A model generated the notes under the pieces. It had not been told where the DNA came from. It did no database searches and saw nothing but the letters and a program-made list of their open reading frames with translations. A program made the position numbers and the translations under genes. This document shows positions 23,598-32,548 of a stretch of DNA of 44,230 nucleotides, piece after piece. The first letter of the stretch is position 1. Every line of letters starts with the position of its first letter. Source of the stretch: Selenomonas sp. oral taxon 126 (GTDB taxonomy: Bacteria; Bacillota; Negativicutes; Selenomonadales; Selenomonadaceae); the NCBI RefSeq assembly GCF_001683335.1, contig NZ_CP016201.1:913572-957801 (forward strand). The letters run 5' to 3'.

Positions 23598-25145
23598 TTA
23601 TCCCACGATCCAGACAACGAAGTAGATGGCAAGCGGGATGGTGACGCAGAAGATGCCGATGAAGTCGATGTAGACACCGGTCTTGATCATCTTCGTGATC
23701 GGGATGTAGCCGGAGGCGTAGACAATCGCGTTCGGCGGCGTCGACACCGGCAGCATGAAGCCGAGCGACGAGGAGAGCGCGATACCGACTGCAACGTGAA
23801 TCGGGCTGAAGCCCGCCGACATCGCTGCCGTGATGGCGAGAGGTCCGATCATGTTGGTTGCTGCCGTGTGGCTCGTGAGCTCGGAGAGAAGCAGGGACAT
23901 GACGCAGAAGATTGCGACGAGGGCGAACTCGGAGGGATCGCCGCCGAGCATGCCGACGATCTTGTCGCCAACCCACTGCGAGAGTCCCGTCTTATACATC
24001 ATGCCGCCCATCGCGAGGCCGCCGCCGAAGAGGATGAGCGTGCCCCACTCGACGCCCGCAACAGCCGATTTCCACTCGAGCGTGAACTGGCGCTCCTTGA
24101 AGTTGATCGGCATGAGGAAGAGGAGCAGCGCGCCGAACATCGCGGCAACCGCCTCGGGGAAGAGGGCGTTATACATCTTGAGCAGCGGGCTCGTGCTGCC
24201 GAGGGTCATCGACAGGATGCCCGGGAAGACCCAGAGGAAGACGGCAACGAGGAAGCAGACGAGCGTGTTCTTCTGTGCGCGCGTCCAGCCGCCGAGCTCC
24301 GCAACGCGGGCGCGGATGAACTCCTCTGCACCGTCGATGCGGTCCACATCGGGTGGGAACATCCGAATGAGGATGAAGTACGTGATGACGAAGTAGACGA
24401 CCATCGCGATGAAGCCCCATGTCATCCACTGGAAGAATGAGATGTGGATGTTCGCCATCTGATCGAGGAAGCCGAGCATGATGATGTTCGGCGGGGTGCC
24501 GATCGGGGTGAGAACGCCGCCGATGGAGCAGGCGTACGCGGTCATGAGCATGAGGCCCGTCGCGTATTTATAGTCGTGGAGGTCGATCTCCTTGCCATTG
24601 GCAGCCATCATCTCCTTGATGGCGCCGAGGAGACCGAGGGCGATCGGGAACATCATCGCGGCGGTCGCCGTGTTGCTGACCCAGCCGGAGCAGAGCGCTG
24701 CAGCAAGACCGATCGCGAGGAAGATGCGGCGCGGATTCGAGCCGACCCACGAGCGCGAGAGCAGCCAGTAGGCGAACCGCTTGTCCAGTCCGTGATCCAT
24801 CATCGCCTTTGCGAGGATGAATCCGCCCATGAAGAGGAAGATCATCGGGTTGGCAAATGCCGCATACGCGTCCTTTGCCGGGAGCACACCGGTGACGACG
24901 GCGAGCGTCGGACCGATCAGGGAGGTAACGGGGATGGGCACCGGTTCGGTAATCCACCAGAGAGCGACAAGAACCATGATGGCGAGCAGCTTGTGCGACT
25001 CCACGGTCAGTCCGTCGATGGGCGTCAGGAACACCAGCAGGGCAAGTACCGGTGCGCCGAACAATCCGACGAGACGACGTGTCCGATCAAACTTTTGTTC
25101 TGCCTCATGGATTCTCTGTGCTTCTTTGCTTTGATCAGCACTCAT
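23598..25145 (-). CDS. DASS-family (SLC13-type) sodium:anion symporter
   Basis: This 515-residue polytopic inner-membrane protein has about 11-12 hydrophobic helices. It belongs to the divalent anion:Na+ symporter family (dicarboxylate, citrate, sulfate or phosphate-like anions). The two inverted-repeat substrate/sodium motifs appear as SNTATAAMMFP (about 166) and SHTAATNM with STPPNAIVYASG (about 430-480); the second SNT reads SHT. The start at 25145 is chosen for AAGGAGG nine bases upstream. It has its own promoter and a terminator shared with ppd. The substrate is unknown; C4-dicarboxylates are the usual guess. Confidence 0.88.
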   Translation of the reverse strand: MSADQSKEAQRIHEAEQKFDRTRRLVGLFGAPVLALLVFLTPIDGLTVESHKLLAIMVLVALWWITEPVPIPVTSLIGPTLAVVTGVLPAKDAYAAFANPMIFLFMGGFILAKAMMDHGLDKRFAYWLLSRSWVGSNPRRIFLAIGLAAALCSGWVSNTATAAMMFPIALGLLGAIKEMMAANGKEIDLHDYKYATGLMLMTAYACSIGGVLTPIGTPPNIIMLGFLDQMANIHISFFQWMTWGFIAMVVYFVITYFILIRMFPPDVDRIDGAEEFIRARVAELGGWTRAQKNTLVCFLVAVFLWVFPGILSMTLGSTSPLLKMYNALFPEAVAAMFGALLLFLMPINFKERQFTLEWKSAVAGVEWGTLILFGGGLAMGGMMYKTGLSQWVGDKIVGMLGGDPSEFALVAIFCVMSLLLSELTSHTAATNMIGPLAITAAMSAGFSPIHVAVGIALSSSLGFMLPVSTPPNAIVYASGYIPITKMIKTGVYIDFIGIFCVTIPLAIYFVVWIVG

Positions 25146-25195
25146 GTTTTCAGCCTCCTTATACATTTACGTAATAATTTCTTTGCCCGATTATT

Positions 25196-25225
25196 ATTAT
25201 ACGAAATTTCCAACCCTTTTGGCAA
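25196..25225 (-). promoter_or_regulatory. Promoter of the DASS transporter gene
   Basis: On the reverse strand TTGCCA (25220-25225), an 18-base spacer and TATAAT (25196-25201), about 50 bases before the ATG at 25145. Confidence 0.65.
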
Positions 25226-25271
25226 CTGTTTTCTTTCGGATAGATTAACTTTTTTTTTCTGCATTTTCTGG

Positions 25272-25277
25272 TATAAT
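25272..25277 (+). promoter_or_regulatory. -10 box TATAAT, possibly for the alcohol dehydrogenase gene
   Basis: A perfect TATAAT lies after a T tract. TTAACT upstream has a spacer of 21, too long, so the promoter is uncertain. It is 250 bases from the gene, with repeat C between. Confidence 0.35.
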
Positions 25278-25318
25278 AGGGACGTGAATTTATGCAGAGG
25301 TTACGCATATGATTCGTG

Positions 25319-25484
25319 CGATGCTCCTAAGCAAACCCTAGTGGAGCAAGCGGGGCAAAGTGCACGTTCTGCCCCCTGCGGATTTCTTTCGTTCAAGCGC
25401 AGCGCGTTTAAGAAGTCCGCAGGTATTTAGGCGAACGAGAACGCGACCGCTTGCGTAACTAAGCGTTTGCGTGGAGTACGCACG
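25319..25484 (-). repeat. Repeat C, copy 2 (uninterrupted)
   Basis: Reads CTCCTAAGCAAACCCTAGTG, GAGCAAGCGG.., TGCGGATTTCTTTCGTTCAA, GCGCGTTTAAGAAGTCCGCA and GGTATTTAGGCG to CTTGCGTAACTAAGCG. It is the clean reference for the copies split by MITEs. Confidence 0.8.
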
Positions 25485-25525
25485 GATGACACATAACGAA
25501 GAACAGAAATACGAGGAGGATTTTC

Positions 25526-26710
25526 ATGCAAAGCTTTACCTTTCACTGCCCCACCGAGGTGGTCTTCGGGCGGGGCGCGGAGAATGCGGTCGCCGAAAAA
25601 CTGCGCGCGTTCGGGGCGAGCCGCGTGCTCATCCTCTACGGGGGCGGCAGCGCGGAGCGCACAGGGCTGCTCTCGCGCATCGAGAAAAATCTCACGTCGG
25701 CGGGGCTTGCCTTCCTTGTGATCGGCGGCGTCCGTCCGAATCCGCGCGTCTCCTTCGTGCGTGAGGCGATCCGCGAGGGGATTGCGGCGGATGTGAACTT
25801 CGTCCTCGGCGTCGGCGGCGGCAGCGTCATTGACTCGGCAAAGGCGGTCGCACACGGCATTGCCAATCCCACGGTTGATATCTGGGACATCTGGACGCGC
25901 AAGGAAGAGCTGACGCAGACCATGCCGTTCGGCTGCGTCCTCACAATCCCCGCGGCGGGCAGCGAGACAAGCGACTCGGCGGTGCTCACGAACGAGGATA
26001 CGGGGCGCAAGGTCGGGCTGAATACCCGGCTGAACCGTCCCGTCATCGCCTTTATGAACCCCGAGCTCGCCTTTACCCTGCCGCGCGAGCAGATCGCGGC
26101 GGGCGCGGCGGATATCATGATGCACACGATGGAGCGCTACTTCACGAGCGTCAAGGAGCCGAATGTCCTCACCGATCGCATCGCCGCGCAGCTCCTCCTG
26201 ACCGTCATGGAGTCCGTGCGCCGTCTCCTCGTCAGCCGCAAGGACTACGACGCGATGAGTGAGCTCATGTGGGCGGGCAGCATCTCGCACAGCGGCATCA
26301 CGGAGCTCGGGCGCATGAAGGACTTCTCTGTGCACAAGCTCGGACACGAGCTCTCCGCACGCTACGATGCGACGCACGCAATGACGCTCACGGCGCTCTG
26401 GGGCTCGTGGGCGCGCTATGTCTACGAGGACGACGCGGCGCGCTTTGCACAGTTCGCCGCCGCCCTGTTCGGCGTGGATGCGGGTACGGACGAGGAGCGC
26501 GCCCGCGCGGGCATCCGCAGGATGGAGGAGTTCTTCACGGAGATCGGCATGCCGACGAGTCTTGCGGGGCTCGGCATCGGTGCGCTCACCAAGGGGACGA
26601 TCGAGGAGCTCGCGAGTGCTGCGACGGCGAACGACACAATCCGCCTCGGCAACTTCCACCCGCTCACGCGCGCGGATGTCATCGCCATCTACGACATGGC
26701 GAATCACTGA
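25526..26710 (+). CDS. Iron-dependent alcohol dehydrogenase (YqhD/BDH type)
   Basis: This 394-residue group III dehydrogenase is NAD(P)H-dependent and reduces aldehydes to alcohols, or the reverse. The nucleotide-binding GVGGGSVIDSAK is at about 91-102. The metal ligands are visible as Asp and His in AADIMMH (about 192-198), His in KLGHEL and His in ATHAMTL. The TELGRMKDFSVHKLGHE region is of the butanol dehydrogenase/YqhD type. The ATG follows GAGGAGG. It could reduce phosphonoacetaldehyde to hydroxyethylphosphonate given the phosphonate genes nearby, but it is separated from them by the divergent transporter, so a general aldehyde reductase is as likely. Confidence 0.9.
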   Translation: MQSFTFHCPTEVVFGRGAENAVAEKLRAFGASRVLILYGGGSAERTGLLSRIEKNLTSAGLAFLVIGGVRPNPRVSFVREAIREGIAADVNFVLGVGGGSVIDSAKAVAHGIANPTVDIWDIWTRKEELTQTMPFGCVLTIPAAGSETSDSAVLTNEDTGRKVGLNTRLNRPVIAFMNPELAFTLPREQIAAGAADIMMHTMERYFTSVKEPNVLTDRIAAQLLLTVMESVRRLLVSRKDYDAMSELMWAGSISHSGITELGRMKDFSVHKLGHELSARYDATHAMTLTALWGSWARYVYEDDAARFAQFAAALFGVDAGTDEERARAGIRRMEEFFTEIGMPTSLAGLGIGALTKGTIEELASAATANDTIRLGNFHPLTRADVIAIYDMANH

Positions 26711-26726
26711 GAGACAGCAAAACATA

Positions 26727-26756
26727 CAAAAAGCACCCATGCGAGGGTGCTTTTTA
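26727..26756. terminator. Bidirectional terminator between the dehydrogenase and csaB genes
   Basis: AAGCACCC (26731-26738) pairs with GGGTGCTT (26745-26752) around ATGCGA. AAAAA precedes the stem and TTTT follows it, so both converging genes can end here. Confidence 0.85.
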
Positions 26757-26789
26757 TGTGGAGAGTATGTTTGTGTTTTTGTGTGATCG

Positions 26790-27884
26790 TCATTTTTCCT
26801 GCAGGAGCCCCATCGCAAGCTCGGCGTTGCGCGCGGCAAGGGTGCGCATCTGCGCGAGGAGGTCGGCGTTCGCTGCCGTGAATTCGCGGCGCGCCGCCCA
26901 TTTGCGGCGTACCTCTTTGAGGACGCTCGCGGTTGTGATGTCCTGCAGGTCGTTGACAGGCTTCTCGCCGATGGAGCGGAGGAAGCGGTCGACCTTCGGG
27001 TCGTACGAGATGCCGATCATGGGAACGCCCATGACGCCCGCAAAGATGAGTGCGTGGAGACGCACGCCGATCATGAGATCCATGTTCGCGACGAGGGAGA
27101 GCAGCTCGCTCGTGCTGTACTCGTCATCGAGGACGGTGCACTCCTCGCGCGTCCATGCGGCGACGGTCTTTGCCGTCCGTACGTCCTCGGGGTACTGCAT
27201 GGGCAGGAAGATGACGCGCGCGTCCAGCTCGCGCACGATGGCGTCGCTGATCTCGGCGAGGATTTCCTTGTAGTGCTGCCAGCCCTGCCAGTCGCGCACG
27301 GAGATGCCGACGACGGGCTTCGCTCCGTCCGCCCCATAGCGGCTGAGGATGGCGCGTCCTGCGGTGCGTCCGACGGGATGGATGCCGAGCACGGGATCTG
27401 CCGTGCACTCCATCGGCGGGCGCGTGATGCCGAGGCGGCGCAGCTCTGCCATTGACCCCTCGTCACGGACGGTGATGAGGGAGACGCGGTTGCCGAGCCA
27501 GCGCATGCAGCGACAGGCGAAACGCCCCGTCACGGGGCCGATGCCCTGCGCGTACAGCATGACCTTTTTCCCGAGGAGCAGAGCGAGCAGGATGATGCCC
27601 ATGTAGTAGTAGAGGCTGCGCCGGCTCGTGACGTTCTGCAGGAGGCTGCCGCCGCCGCTGATGAGGAGGTCGGCGCGGCGCAGTGCCCCACAGATTCCGC
27701 CCATATCAAAGGAGCCGACGGCGTTTACGCCGTGCCGCCGCTCGGTGTCGGCAGGGTCGGCGGTGATGACGGTGATATGAAGTTCCGGGTCCAAATCCGC
27801 GAGTACCTCGAGCATCGCCGCAAGCATGGCTTCATCGCCCGCGTTCTTGGCGCCGTAGTACCCCGATACAACGATCCGCTTCAT
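26790..27884 (-). CDS. csaB: Polysaccharide pyruvyl transferase CsaB
   Basis: This 364-residue protein has the polysaccharide pyruvyl transferase fold. CsaB adds pyruvate from PEP to a cell wall polymer, making the ligand for SLH domains; in Negativicutes SLH-bearing outer membrane proteins tether the outer membrane to the wall. Signatures seen are the start VVSGYYGAKNAGDEAML, LLISGGGSLLQN (about 93-104), YAQGIGPV (about 132) and the later DLMIGVRLHALIFA (about 295-308). It lies 59 bases after the DUF5693 gene on the same strand, a pairing known from other Firmicutes, and ends at a shared terminator. The ribosome site GGAGGG is 11 bases from the ATG. Confidence 0.92.
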   Translation of the reverse strand: MKRIVVSGYYGAKNAGDEAMLAAMLEVLADLDPELHITVITADPADTERRHGVNAVGSFDMGGICGALRRADLLISGGGSLLQNVTSRRSLYYYMGIILLALLLGKKVMLYAQGIGPVTGRFACRCMRWLGNRVSLITVRDEGSMAELRRLGITRPPMECTADPVLGIHPVGRTAGRAILSRYGADGAKPVVGISVRDWQGWQHYKEILAEISDAIVRELDARVIFLPMQYPEDVRTAKTVAAWTREECTVLDDEYSTSELLSLVANMDLMIGVRLHALIFAGVMGVPMIGISYDPKVDRFLRSIGEKPVNDLQDITTASVLKEVRRKWAARREFTAANADLLAQMRTLAARNAELAMGLLQEK

Positions 27885-27943
27885 CGGGTAGAATGCCCTC
27901 CGTTCCGTTTTCCCATTCCCATATAGTATATTCGTCTAGGCGA

Positions 27944-29995
27944 TTACACAGCTTTCCGCACGCGCTCAAGCAAGTGATTCCACGCGGCGACGAGTGCGAC
28001 GAGCAGAGCGCCGATCGCACCGCCGAGGAAGACGCCGCCAATGCCGCGCACGAGCGACATTTCAATCGGCGTGCGCATATGTGCGAAGGTCTCGACCATC
28101 GACCCCTGTCCGATGGTCGCGGCGAGCACGAGTCCGAAGATGATCCACGTCCGCCACCTGCGCGCCGCACCGTAGAGCGCGAGCAGGAACGCAGGATGCC
28201 CGATCAGGAACTCCTTTGTGCGCGGACGCGCGTAGAAGAGCTGCTCGAGTGCCGCGCGCATCTTCAGCTCGATGCCGGGCACGGGCATGCCCGAGGTGTG
28301 CCCGCTGCGCAGGACGAGCACGACGAGTGCGCCGAGGAGGACGAGCCCCCCGAGGAGCGAGCCGACGCGCACGGGTGTCGCCATGATCTCGCGCAGCTGC
28401 CCGAGCACGCCCGCCGACGCGTCGAACTGCCCGTCGAAGATGTCGAACCGCTGCATGAAGGCGACGGCGACGAGGATCATCGGCAGGACAAAGGTCAGCT
28501 TGATCCCGCGGAAGATGTCGAACTCGAGGAGGTAACGCGTATCCGTGAGCGCACCCGAGAGATAGGCAGCGCCGATCATGGACAGCGCGCTCGTGATGCC
28601 GAGCAGGAGCAGCCCCGCAACGAGGATGCGCCACGTGGGCGTGTTCTTCGGGAAGCGCCGCCCGCGCAGGAGGTCAAGCAGCGCGACGATGGCGAGCGTC
28701 GGAAAGAGATTTGCGCTCGCAAGCGCCGCGACAATCCGCACCTTGCTTCCCGCACCGATGAGAATCGGCATCATCGTGATAAGCGCAGCGACGGCGAAAA
28801 AGAGCACGACAGCCTTTCGCCGGCGGTTCAGCGCAGGGATGACAAGGGAGAGATAGAGCACACCTGCCGCCGCAACGCCCATCATGACGAGGGCGCGCAG
28901 GATGCGGGACGGCTCGTAGGAGGCGAACGTGCCCGCACGCCCGATTTTGAATCCGTGGGACTCAAGCGCCGCGCGCGTGTCAGCAAAGTACTTCATATTC
29001 GTCTCGATGAGACTCATGTTCGGCGCGGGTTCGTCGTAGATGCGCAGGAGGTTGATGCGGATGTTGCGCTCCTCGTCCGTCGTCACCCAGCGCTCGACTG
29101 CGGCGTCGATCTTGAGCTTTTTCAGCTCATCCTTCGGGATGGCGTAGAGACGCGCAACGTCGTCGTAGCCCACGCCCGCTGCAATCTCGTCCATGCCCTG
29201 CTGCTTGTAAAATTGGAGCTGGGTCACGTCCTCAATCAGCCCGAGGGGCAGGCGGCGCGCGTTCATTTCGTCGATTGTCGTCTGCAACGCCTTCGGTGCG
29301 CCGAGGGTCTCCTGTCCCGAGAAGACGATTGCCGAGACGGCGATCCCGTCCATGCGCGCAAACACGGCATGCACATCGTCGGGCGTGCAGTTATGGTAGT
29401 TCGAGGGGCGCGCAATCACGTCGAAGCCCGCCGCGTTGACGGCGCGCATCTCATCGGACGGCAGCCCGATGTTGCGCTTTTCAAAGGCTTCGTAGTGATC
29501 CTTGACGGCGATGACCTCGTCCGTGCCGACCGTGTGAACGGTGACGCGCGCCGCACCGAAGCGGCGAAACAGATCTTCCTTCAGTTCGGCATAGGTCACG
29601 GGGTCGTGCGAGACGACGTAGATCTCCGTGCCGACGACCTTGCCCTCCTCGACAAGGGCGCGCCAGAGGGGATCATTGAGCATGCCCGTGTGATAGGCGG
29701 CGAGGATGTCCGCGCCCTTGAGGGCGTTTGCCTTGCCGTTTTTGTTGAATTTTTCAAAGGTCGTCTCGTAGACGGCAAGCGAGGTGATCCCCGCCTGCTT
29801 CGCGCGCGCGAGGACGTCCTCAGGTGGCAGCCCCTCGCGGGCGGCAAGCTCCAACAGTCCCTCGTAGTCGATGGCGAGCTCCACCGTGCGCGTGTCCTCC
29901 TCGACGGCGTGGCGTTCCATACCGATGACGAGGCTCGCGACGAATCCGATGAGGATTGCGGCGAGGAGGAGCGGATGATAGTGAAATTTCTTCAT
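27944..29995 (-). CDS. DUF5693 family membrane protein
   Basis: This 683-residue membrane protein begins with a signal-anchor helix (about 7-24). A large extracytoplasmic region (about 30-330) rich in charged residues follows, then eight or more hydrophobic helices (about 335-675). The extracytoplasmic part has stretches such as ARAKQAGITSLAVYE and RPSNY that suggest a polysaccharide-deacetylase-like or sugar-binding barrel, but I cannot identify a catalytic site. It precedes csaB in the same transcript, so it probably serves wall-polymer pyruvylation, export or attachment. The ATG at 29995 is preferred because AAGGAATC precedes it; an upstream ATG lies further out without a good site. Confidence 0.8.
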   Translation of the reverse strand: MKKFHYHPLLLAAILIGFVASLVIGMERHAVEEDTRTVELAIDYEGLLELAAREGLPPEDVLARAKQAGITSLAVYETTFEKFNKNGKANALKGADILAAYHTGMLNDPLWRALVEEGKVVGTEIYVVSHDPVTYAELKEDLFRRFGAARVTVHTVGTDEVIAVKDHYEAFEKRNIGLPSDEMRAVNAAGFDVIARPSNYHNCTPDDVHAVFARMDGIAVSAIVFSGQETLGAPKALQTTIDEMNARRLPLGLIEDVTQLQFYKQQGMDEIAAGVGYDDVARLYAIPKDELKKLKIDAAVERWVTTDEERNIRINLLRIYDEPAPNMSLIETNMKYFADTRAALESHGFKIGRAGTFASYEPSRILRALVMMGVAAAGVLYLSLVIPALNRRRKAVVLFFAVAALITMMPILIGAGSKVRIVAALASANLFPTLAIVALLDLLRGRRFPKNTPTWRILVAGLLLLGITSALSMIGAAYLSGALTDTRYLLEFDIFRGIKLTFVLPMILVAVAFMQRFDIFDGQFDASAGVLGQLREIMATPVRVGSLLGGLVLLGALVVLVLRSGHTSGMPVPGIELKMRAALEQLFYARPRTKEFLIGHPAFLLALYGAARRWRTWIIFGLVLAATIGQGSMVETFAHMRTPIEMSLVRGIGGVFLGGAIGALLVALVAAWNHLLERVRKAV

Positions 29996-30011
29996 ATATG
30001 ATTCCTTGTTA

Positions 30012-30295
30012 CTGTGATGCACGCCCCACGCGAACGCTTAGTTACGCAAGCGGTCGTACACTTATCTGCCTAAATACCTGCGGACTTCTTAAACGCGCTA
30101 CGCTTGAACGAAAGAAATCCGCAGGGGGCAGAACGCGAGCGGTCAACGTCATCCAATCACACATCGCTGCCGCTTGTGTTCTTGGGACGTTTTCCCATAC
30201 GACCTGTTTCCCAATCAGCTACGCCTTATGGGCTTGCTTCTTGGACAGGTCAGTAACTTTACTCACTTGCTCCACTAGGGTTCGCTTTGGGGCGT
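30012..30295. repeat. Repeat C, copy 3, split by element D
   Basis: Intact from CGCGAACGCTTAGTTACGC to AAATCCGCAGGGGGCAGAAC (to about 30135), interrupted by element D, then CTTGCTCCACTAGGGTTCGC. The stretch CTGCGGACTTCTTAAACGCG shows the empty site for MITE copy 3. Confidence 0.8.
30141..30252 (+). mobile_element. Element D, copy 2
   Basis: From GGTCAACGTCATCCAATCAC through GTGTTCTTGGGACGTTTTCC to GCTTCTTGGACAGGTCA, bounded by GGTCA at both ends and inserted into repeat C. Confidence 0.7.
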
Positions 30296-30325
30296 TGCAC
30301 CACATTCGTTCAAGCACATCTATTC

Positions 30326-31000
30326 TTATTTCCCCGCCGTGAGGATCACCACGCCGTCCTTTGCCTCGACCGTCTCAAATGCCAGACCAAAGGGGAGCGT
30401 GCCCGCACGCGCAACGAGTACGTCGGGGAAGAGTCCGTCGAGACTGAGGGCGTTCAGCCCGAGTCCGCGCGCGGAGATGCGCGTCGCCTTGTAGTAGAGG
30501 TCGCCGCTCACGATGACGAAGCCGCCCTCAAGCGTCACCTCGAAGGTCTGTCCGAAGGCGCGTGTCTTTGCTGTGGCAAGGATGTGGTCGGGCTGCACGG
30601 TGACGGCAACATCGGCGAATTTGTCCGCCGCGTTCGTGATGAGCTCGCGGATTGCGTCCTCGTCCACCACACCGCGCATCTCCACGCGCTCCGCCTCGGT
30701 CAGCGTGAGCTCGTGCGCAGAGAGGAGTGCTCCCATATCAAAGCGGAGGTTCGTCCCTGTGAGCGTCAGCTCGCGCACAAAGAGCTTGCCGATGCGCCCC
30801 TCCCGCATCACGCCGTCGAGCGCGCCAATCTCGCCGAAGACGAGGCGCGGGCTCTCCGTGATGGAGAGCTGCACGTCCTGCGCACCCGTGCGGTCACGCA
30901 GGGACTCCGTGATCATATGCGAGACGACGTTCGGGATTGCAAAGAGCCCTGCGACAATGAGGGCGGCGAGGGCGAGGACGACGGCTGATGCTTTCCACAT
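30326..31000 (-). CDS. DUF2993 (LmeA-like) lipid-binding domain protein
   Basis: This 224-residue protein has an N-terminal signal-anchor helix (about 5-25) and then a beta-rich domain that includes GALDGVMREGRIGKLFVRELTL. This resembles DUF2993/LmeA-type proteins, tubular lipid-binding folds of the cell envelope. It probably faces the periplasm. The ATG at 31000 has GAAGGAG about six bases upstream; the frame stays open into MITE copy 5, but that part is repeat sequence and not protein. A lone minus-strand gene with no clear promoter. Family assignment is moderate, exact role unknown. Confidence 0.7.
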   Translation of the reverse strand: MWKASAVVLALAALIVAGLFAIPNVVSHMITESLRDRTGAQDVQLSITESPRLVFGEIGALDGVMREGRIGKLFVRELTLTGTNLRFDMGALLSAHELTLTEAERVEMRGVVDEDAIRELITNAADKFADVAVTVQPDHILATAKTRAFGQTFEVTLEGGFVIVSGDLYYKATRISARGLGLNALSLDGLFPDVLVARAGTLPFGLAFETVEAKDGVVILTAGK

Positions 31001-31032
31001 GGGGTGCTCCTTCGGAACGAGATCAACATTTA

Positions 31033-31195
31033 GGGAATCACTGATAAAATGAAGTCCGTCAGATTGGTGCAGATTTTTTGTCCTGTCAAGGAGACAAACC
31101 GGACGCATAGCAAGAGCTATGTGGAGGATTTGTCGACACAGAGAGGGCGAAAAAGATGCGCCAAGATGCCGGTGCTGAATTTATCAGTGCTTCCT
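31033..31195 (-). mobile_element. MITE-like element A, copy 5
   Basis: 163 bp, ends GGGAATCACTGATAAA and TTTATCAGTGCTTCCT, flanked by TA (31031-31032, 31196-31197), with the CATAGC-AAGA-GCTATG hairpin in the middle. It lies 33 bases upstream of the DUF2993-like gene. Confidence 0.85.
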
Positions 31196-31197
31196 TA

Positions 31198-31362
31198 GCT
31201 TCCCCCGCCGAAGCGGGGGAAGTGGCGAGCCTCGGCGAGCCGATAGGGGCGCCAGTGACTTATGCGCATTTCTGACGATAGAAAGCCTCCACCGTCCAAA
31301 GCGCCCCTTCCACCATGCTGCGCATGGTCCCCCTCCCCCACTGTGGCAGGGGAGGCTTGGGG
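31198..31362. repeat. GC-rich palindromic repeat B, copy 7 (double unit)
   Basis: GCTTCCCCCGCCGAAGCGGG directly abuts MITE copy 5. A second unit with GCGCCCCTTCCACCATGCTG and CCCCACTGTGGCAGGGGAGG ends at the prfB stop, which could act as a 3' hairpin for that gene. Confidence 0.75.
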
Positions 31363-32469
31363 TTAGAACTCGTGATTTGCCTTGGCGTTCAGATACGCGC
31401 GGATAAAGGGATCGAGCTCGCCGTCCATGACCGCCTGCACATTGCCCGTCTCGGCGTTCGTGCGCACGTCCTTCACCATCGTGTACGGCTGGAACACGTA
31501 GGAGCGGATCTGGCTGCCCCACTCGATCTTTTGCTGCACGCCCTCGAGTTTCGCGATCTCCTCTTCCTTCTTCTCCTGCTCAAGCTCAAAGAGCTTTGCA
31601 CGGAGCATCTTGAGGCACTGCTCCTTGTTCTGCAGCTGTGAGCGCTCGTTCTGACACTGCACGACAATGCCCGTCGGCTCGTGTGTCATGCGGACGGCGG
31701 ACGAGGTCTTGTTGATGTGCTGTCCGCCCGCGCCGCTCGCGCGGAAATAGTCGACGCGCACATCGTCCATATTGATGGGGACTTCCACAGCATCGTCGAT
31801 CTCGGGCATCACATCGCACGCAGAGAACGACGTGTGCCGCCGCGCCTGCGCGTCAAACGGTGAGATGCGCACGAGACGGTGCACGCCCTTCTCGGACTTC
31901 AAAAAGCCGTAGGCGTTGTGCCCCTTGATAAAGAGCGTCGCGGACTTCACGCCCGCCTCGTCGCCCGGCTGCAGGTCTGCGGTCTCGACGGTGAAGCCGT
32001 GCCGCTCCGCCCAACGCCCGTACATACGGAGGAGCATCTGTGTCCAGTCCTGCGCCTCCGTGCCGCCCGCGCCCGCGTGGAGCGTGAGGATGGCGTCGTT
32101 GGCGTCGTAGTCGCCCGAGAGCAGCACCTCGAGTTGGAGTGTCTCAAGCCCCTCGGCAATGAGGGTCAGCTCCGCGCGGATGTCGCTCTCCATCGAGGGA
32201 TCGTTCTCCTCGATGCCCATTTCGTAGAGCGTCTCAGCATCCTCGTACTTCCCCTTGAGGTCACGATAGGTGTCGACGCCGCCCTTGAGTGCGGCGAGCT
32301 CCTGATTCAGCTTCTGCGCCGCCGCCGCATCGTCCCAGAAGGACGGCTCGCCCATCTTGTACTCGAGCTCGGCGATCTTCTCCTCCTTCGCGGGAATCTC
32401 CAGAGAGATGCGCATCTGATCGAGCTTCTCGCCCAGATCATTCAGTATCGGTTTCAGATCTTCCAGCAT
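31363..32469 (-). CDS. prfB: Peptide chain release factor 2
   Basis: This 368-residue release factor reads UGA and UAA. It has the tripeptide anticodon SPF (RISPFDAQ, about 203-210) and the catalytic GGQ (GAGGQHINKTSS, about 246-257). The ATG at 32469 follows AAGGA. The usual programmed +1 frameshift site near codon 25 (CTT TGA C) is absent: the frame runs straight through as LEI-PAKEEK. The normal RF2 autoregulation is therefore missing here. It lies downstream of secA on the same strand, as in many Firmicutes, but with a 234-base gap filled by repeat B. Confidence 0.96.
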   Translation of the reverse strand: MLEDLKPILNDLGEKLDQMRISLEIPAKEEKIAELEYKMGEPSFWDDAAAAQKLNQELAALKGGVDTYRDLKGKYEDAETLYEMGIEENDPSMESDIRAELTLIAEGLETLQLEVLLSGDYDANDAILTLHAGAGGTEAQDWTQMLLRMYGRWAERHGFTVETADLQPGDEAGVKSATLFIKGHNAYGFLKSEKGVHRLVRISPFDAQARRHTSFSACDVMPEIDDAVEVPINMDDVRVDYFRASGAGGQHINKTSSAVRMTHEPTGIVVQCQNERSQLQNKEQCLKMLRAKLFELEQEKKEEEIAKLEGVQQKIEWGSQIRSYVFQPYTMVKDVRTNAETGNVQAVMDGELDPFIRAYLNAKANHEF

Positions 32470-32548
32470 ATTTTTGTCCTTAAATGTAAATCCCTGTTTC
32501 CTGTTCGTATGATGTTTCGTCAGACGCGGTATATTTCCTGCATAGTCC

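Noticed and set aside
31001-31108. N-terminal extension of the DUF2993-like protein through MITE copy 5
   Set aside because: The residues come from the MITE end (a tail like LHFISDSL recurs at other copies), and a good ribosome site precedes the ATG at 31000.
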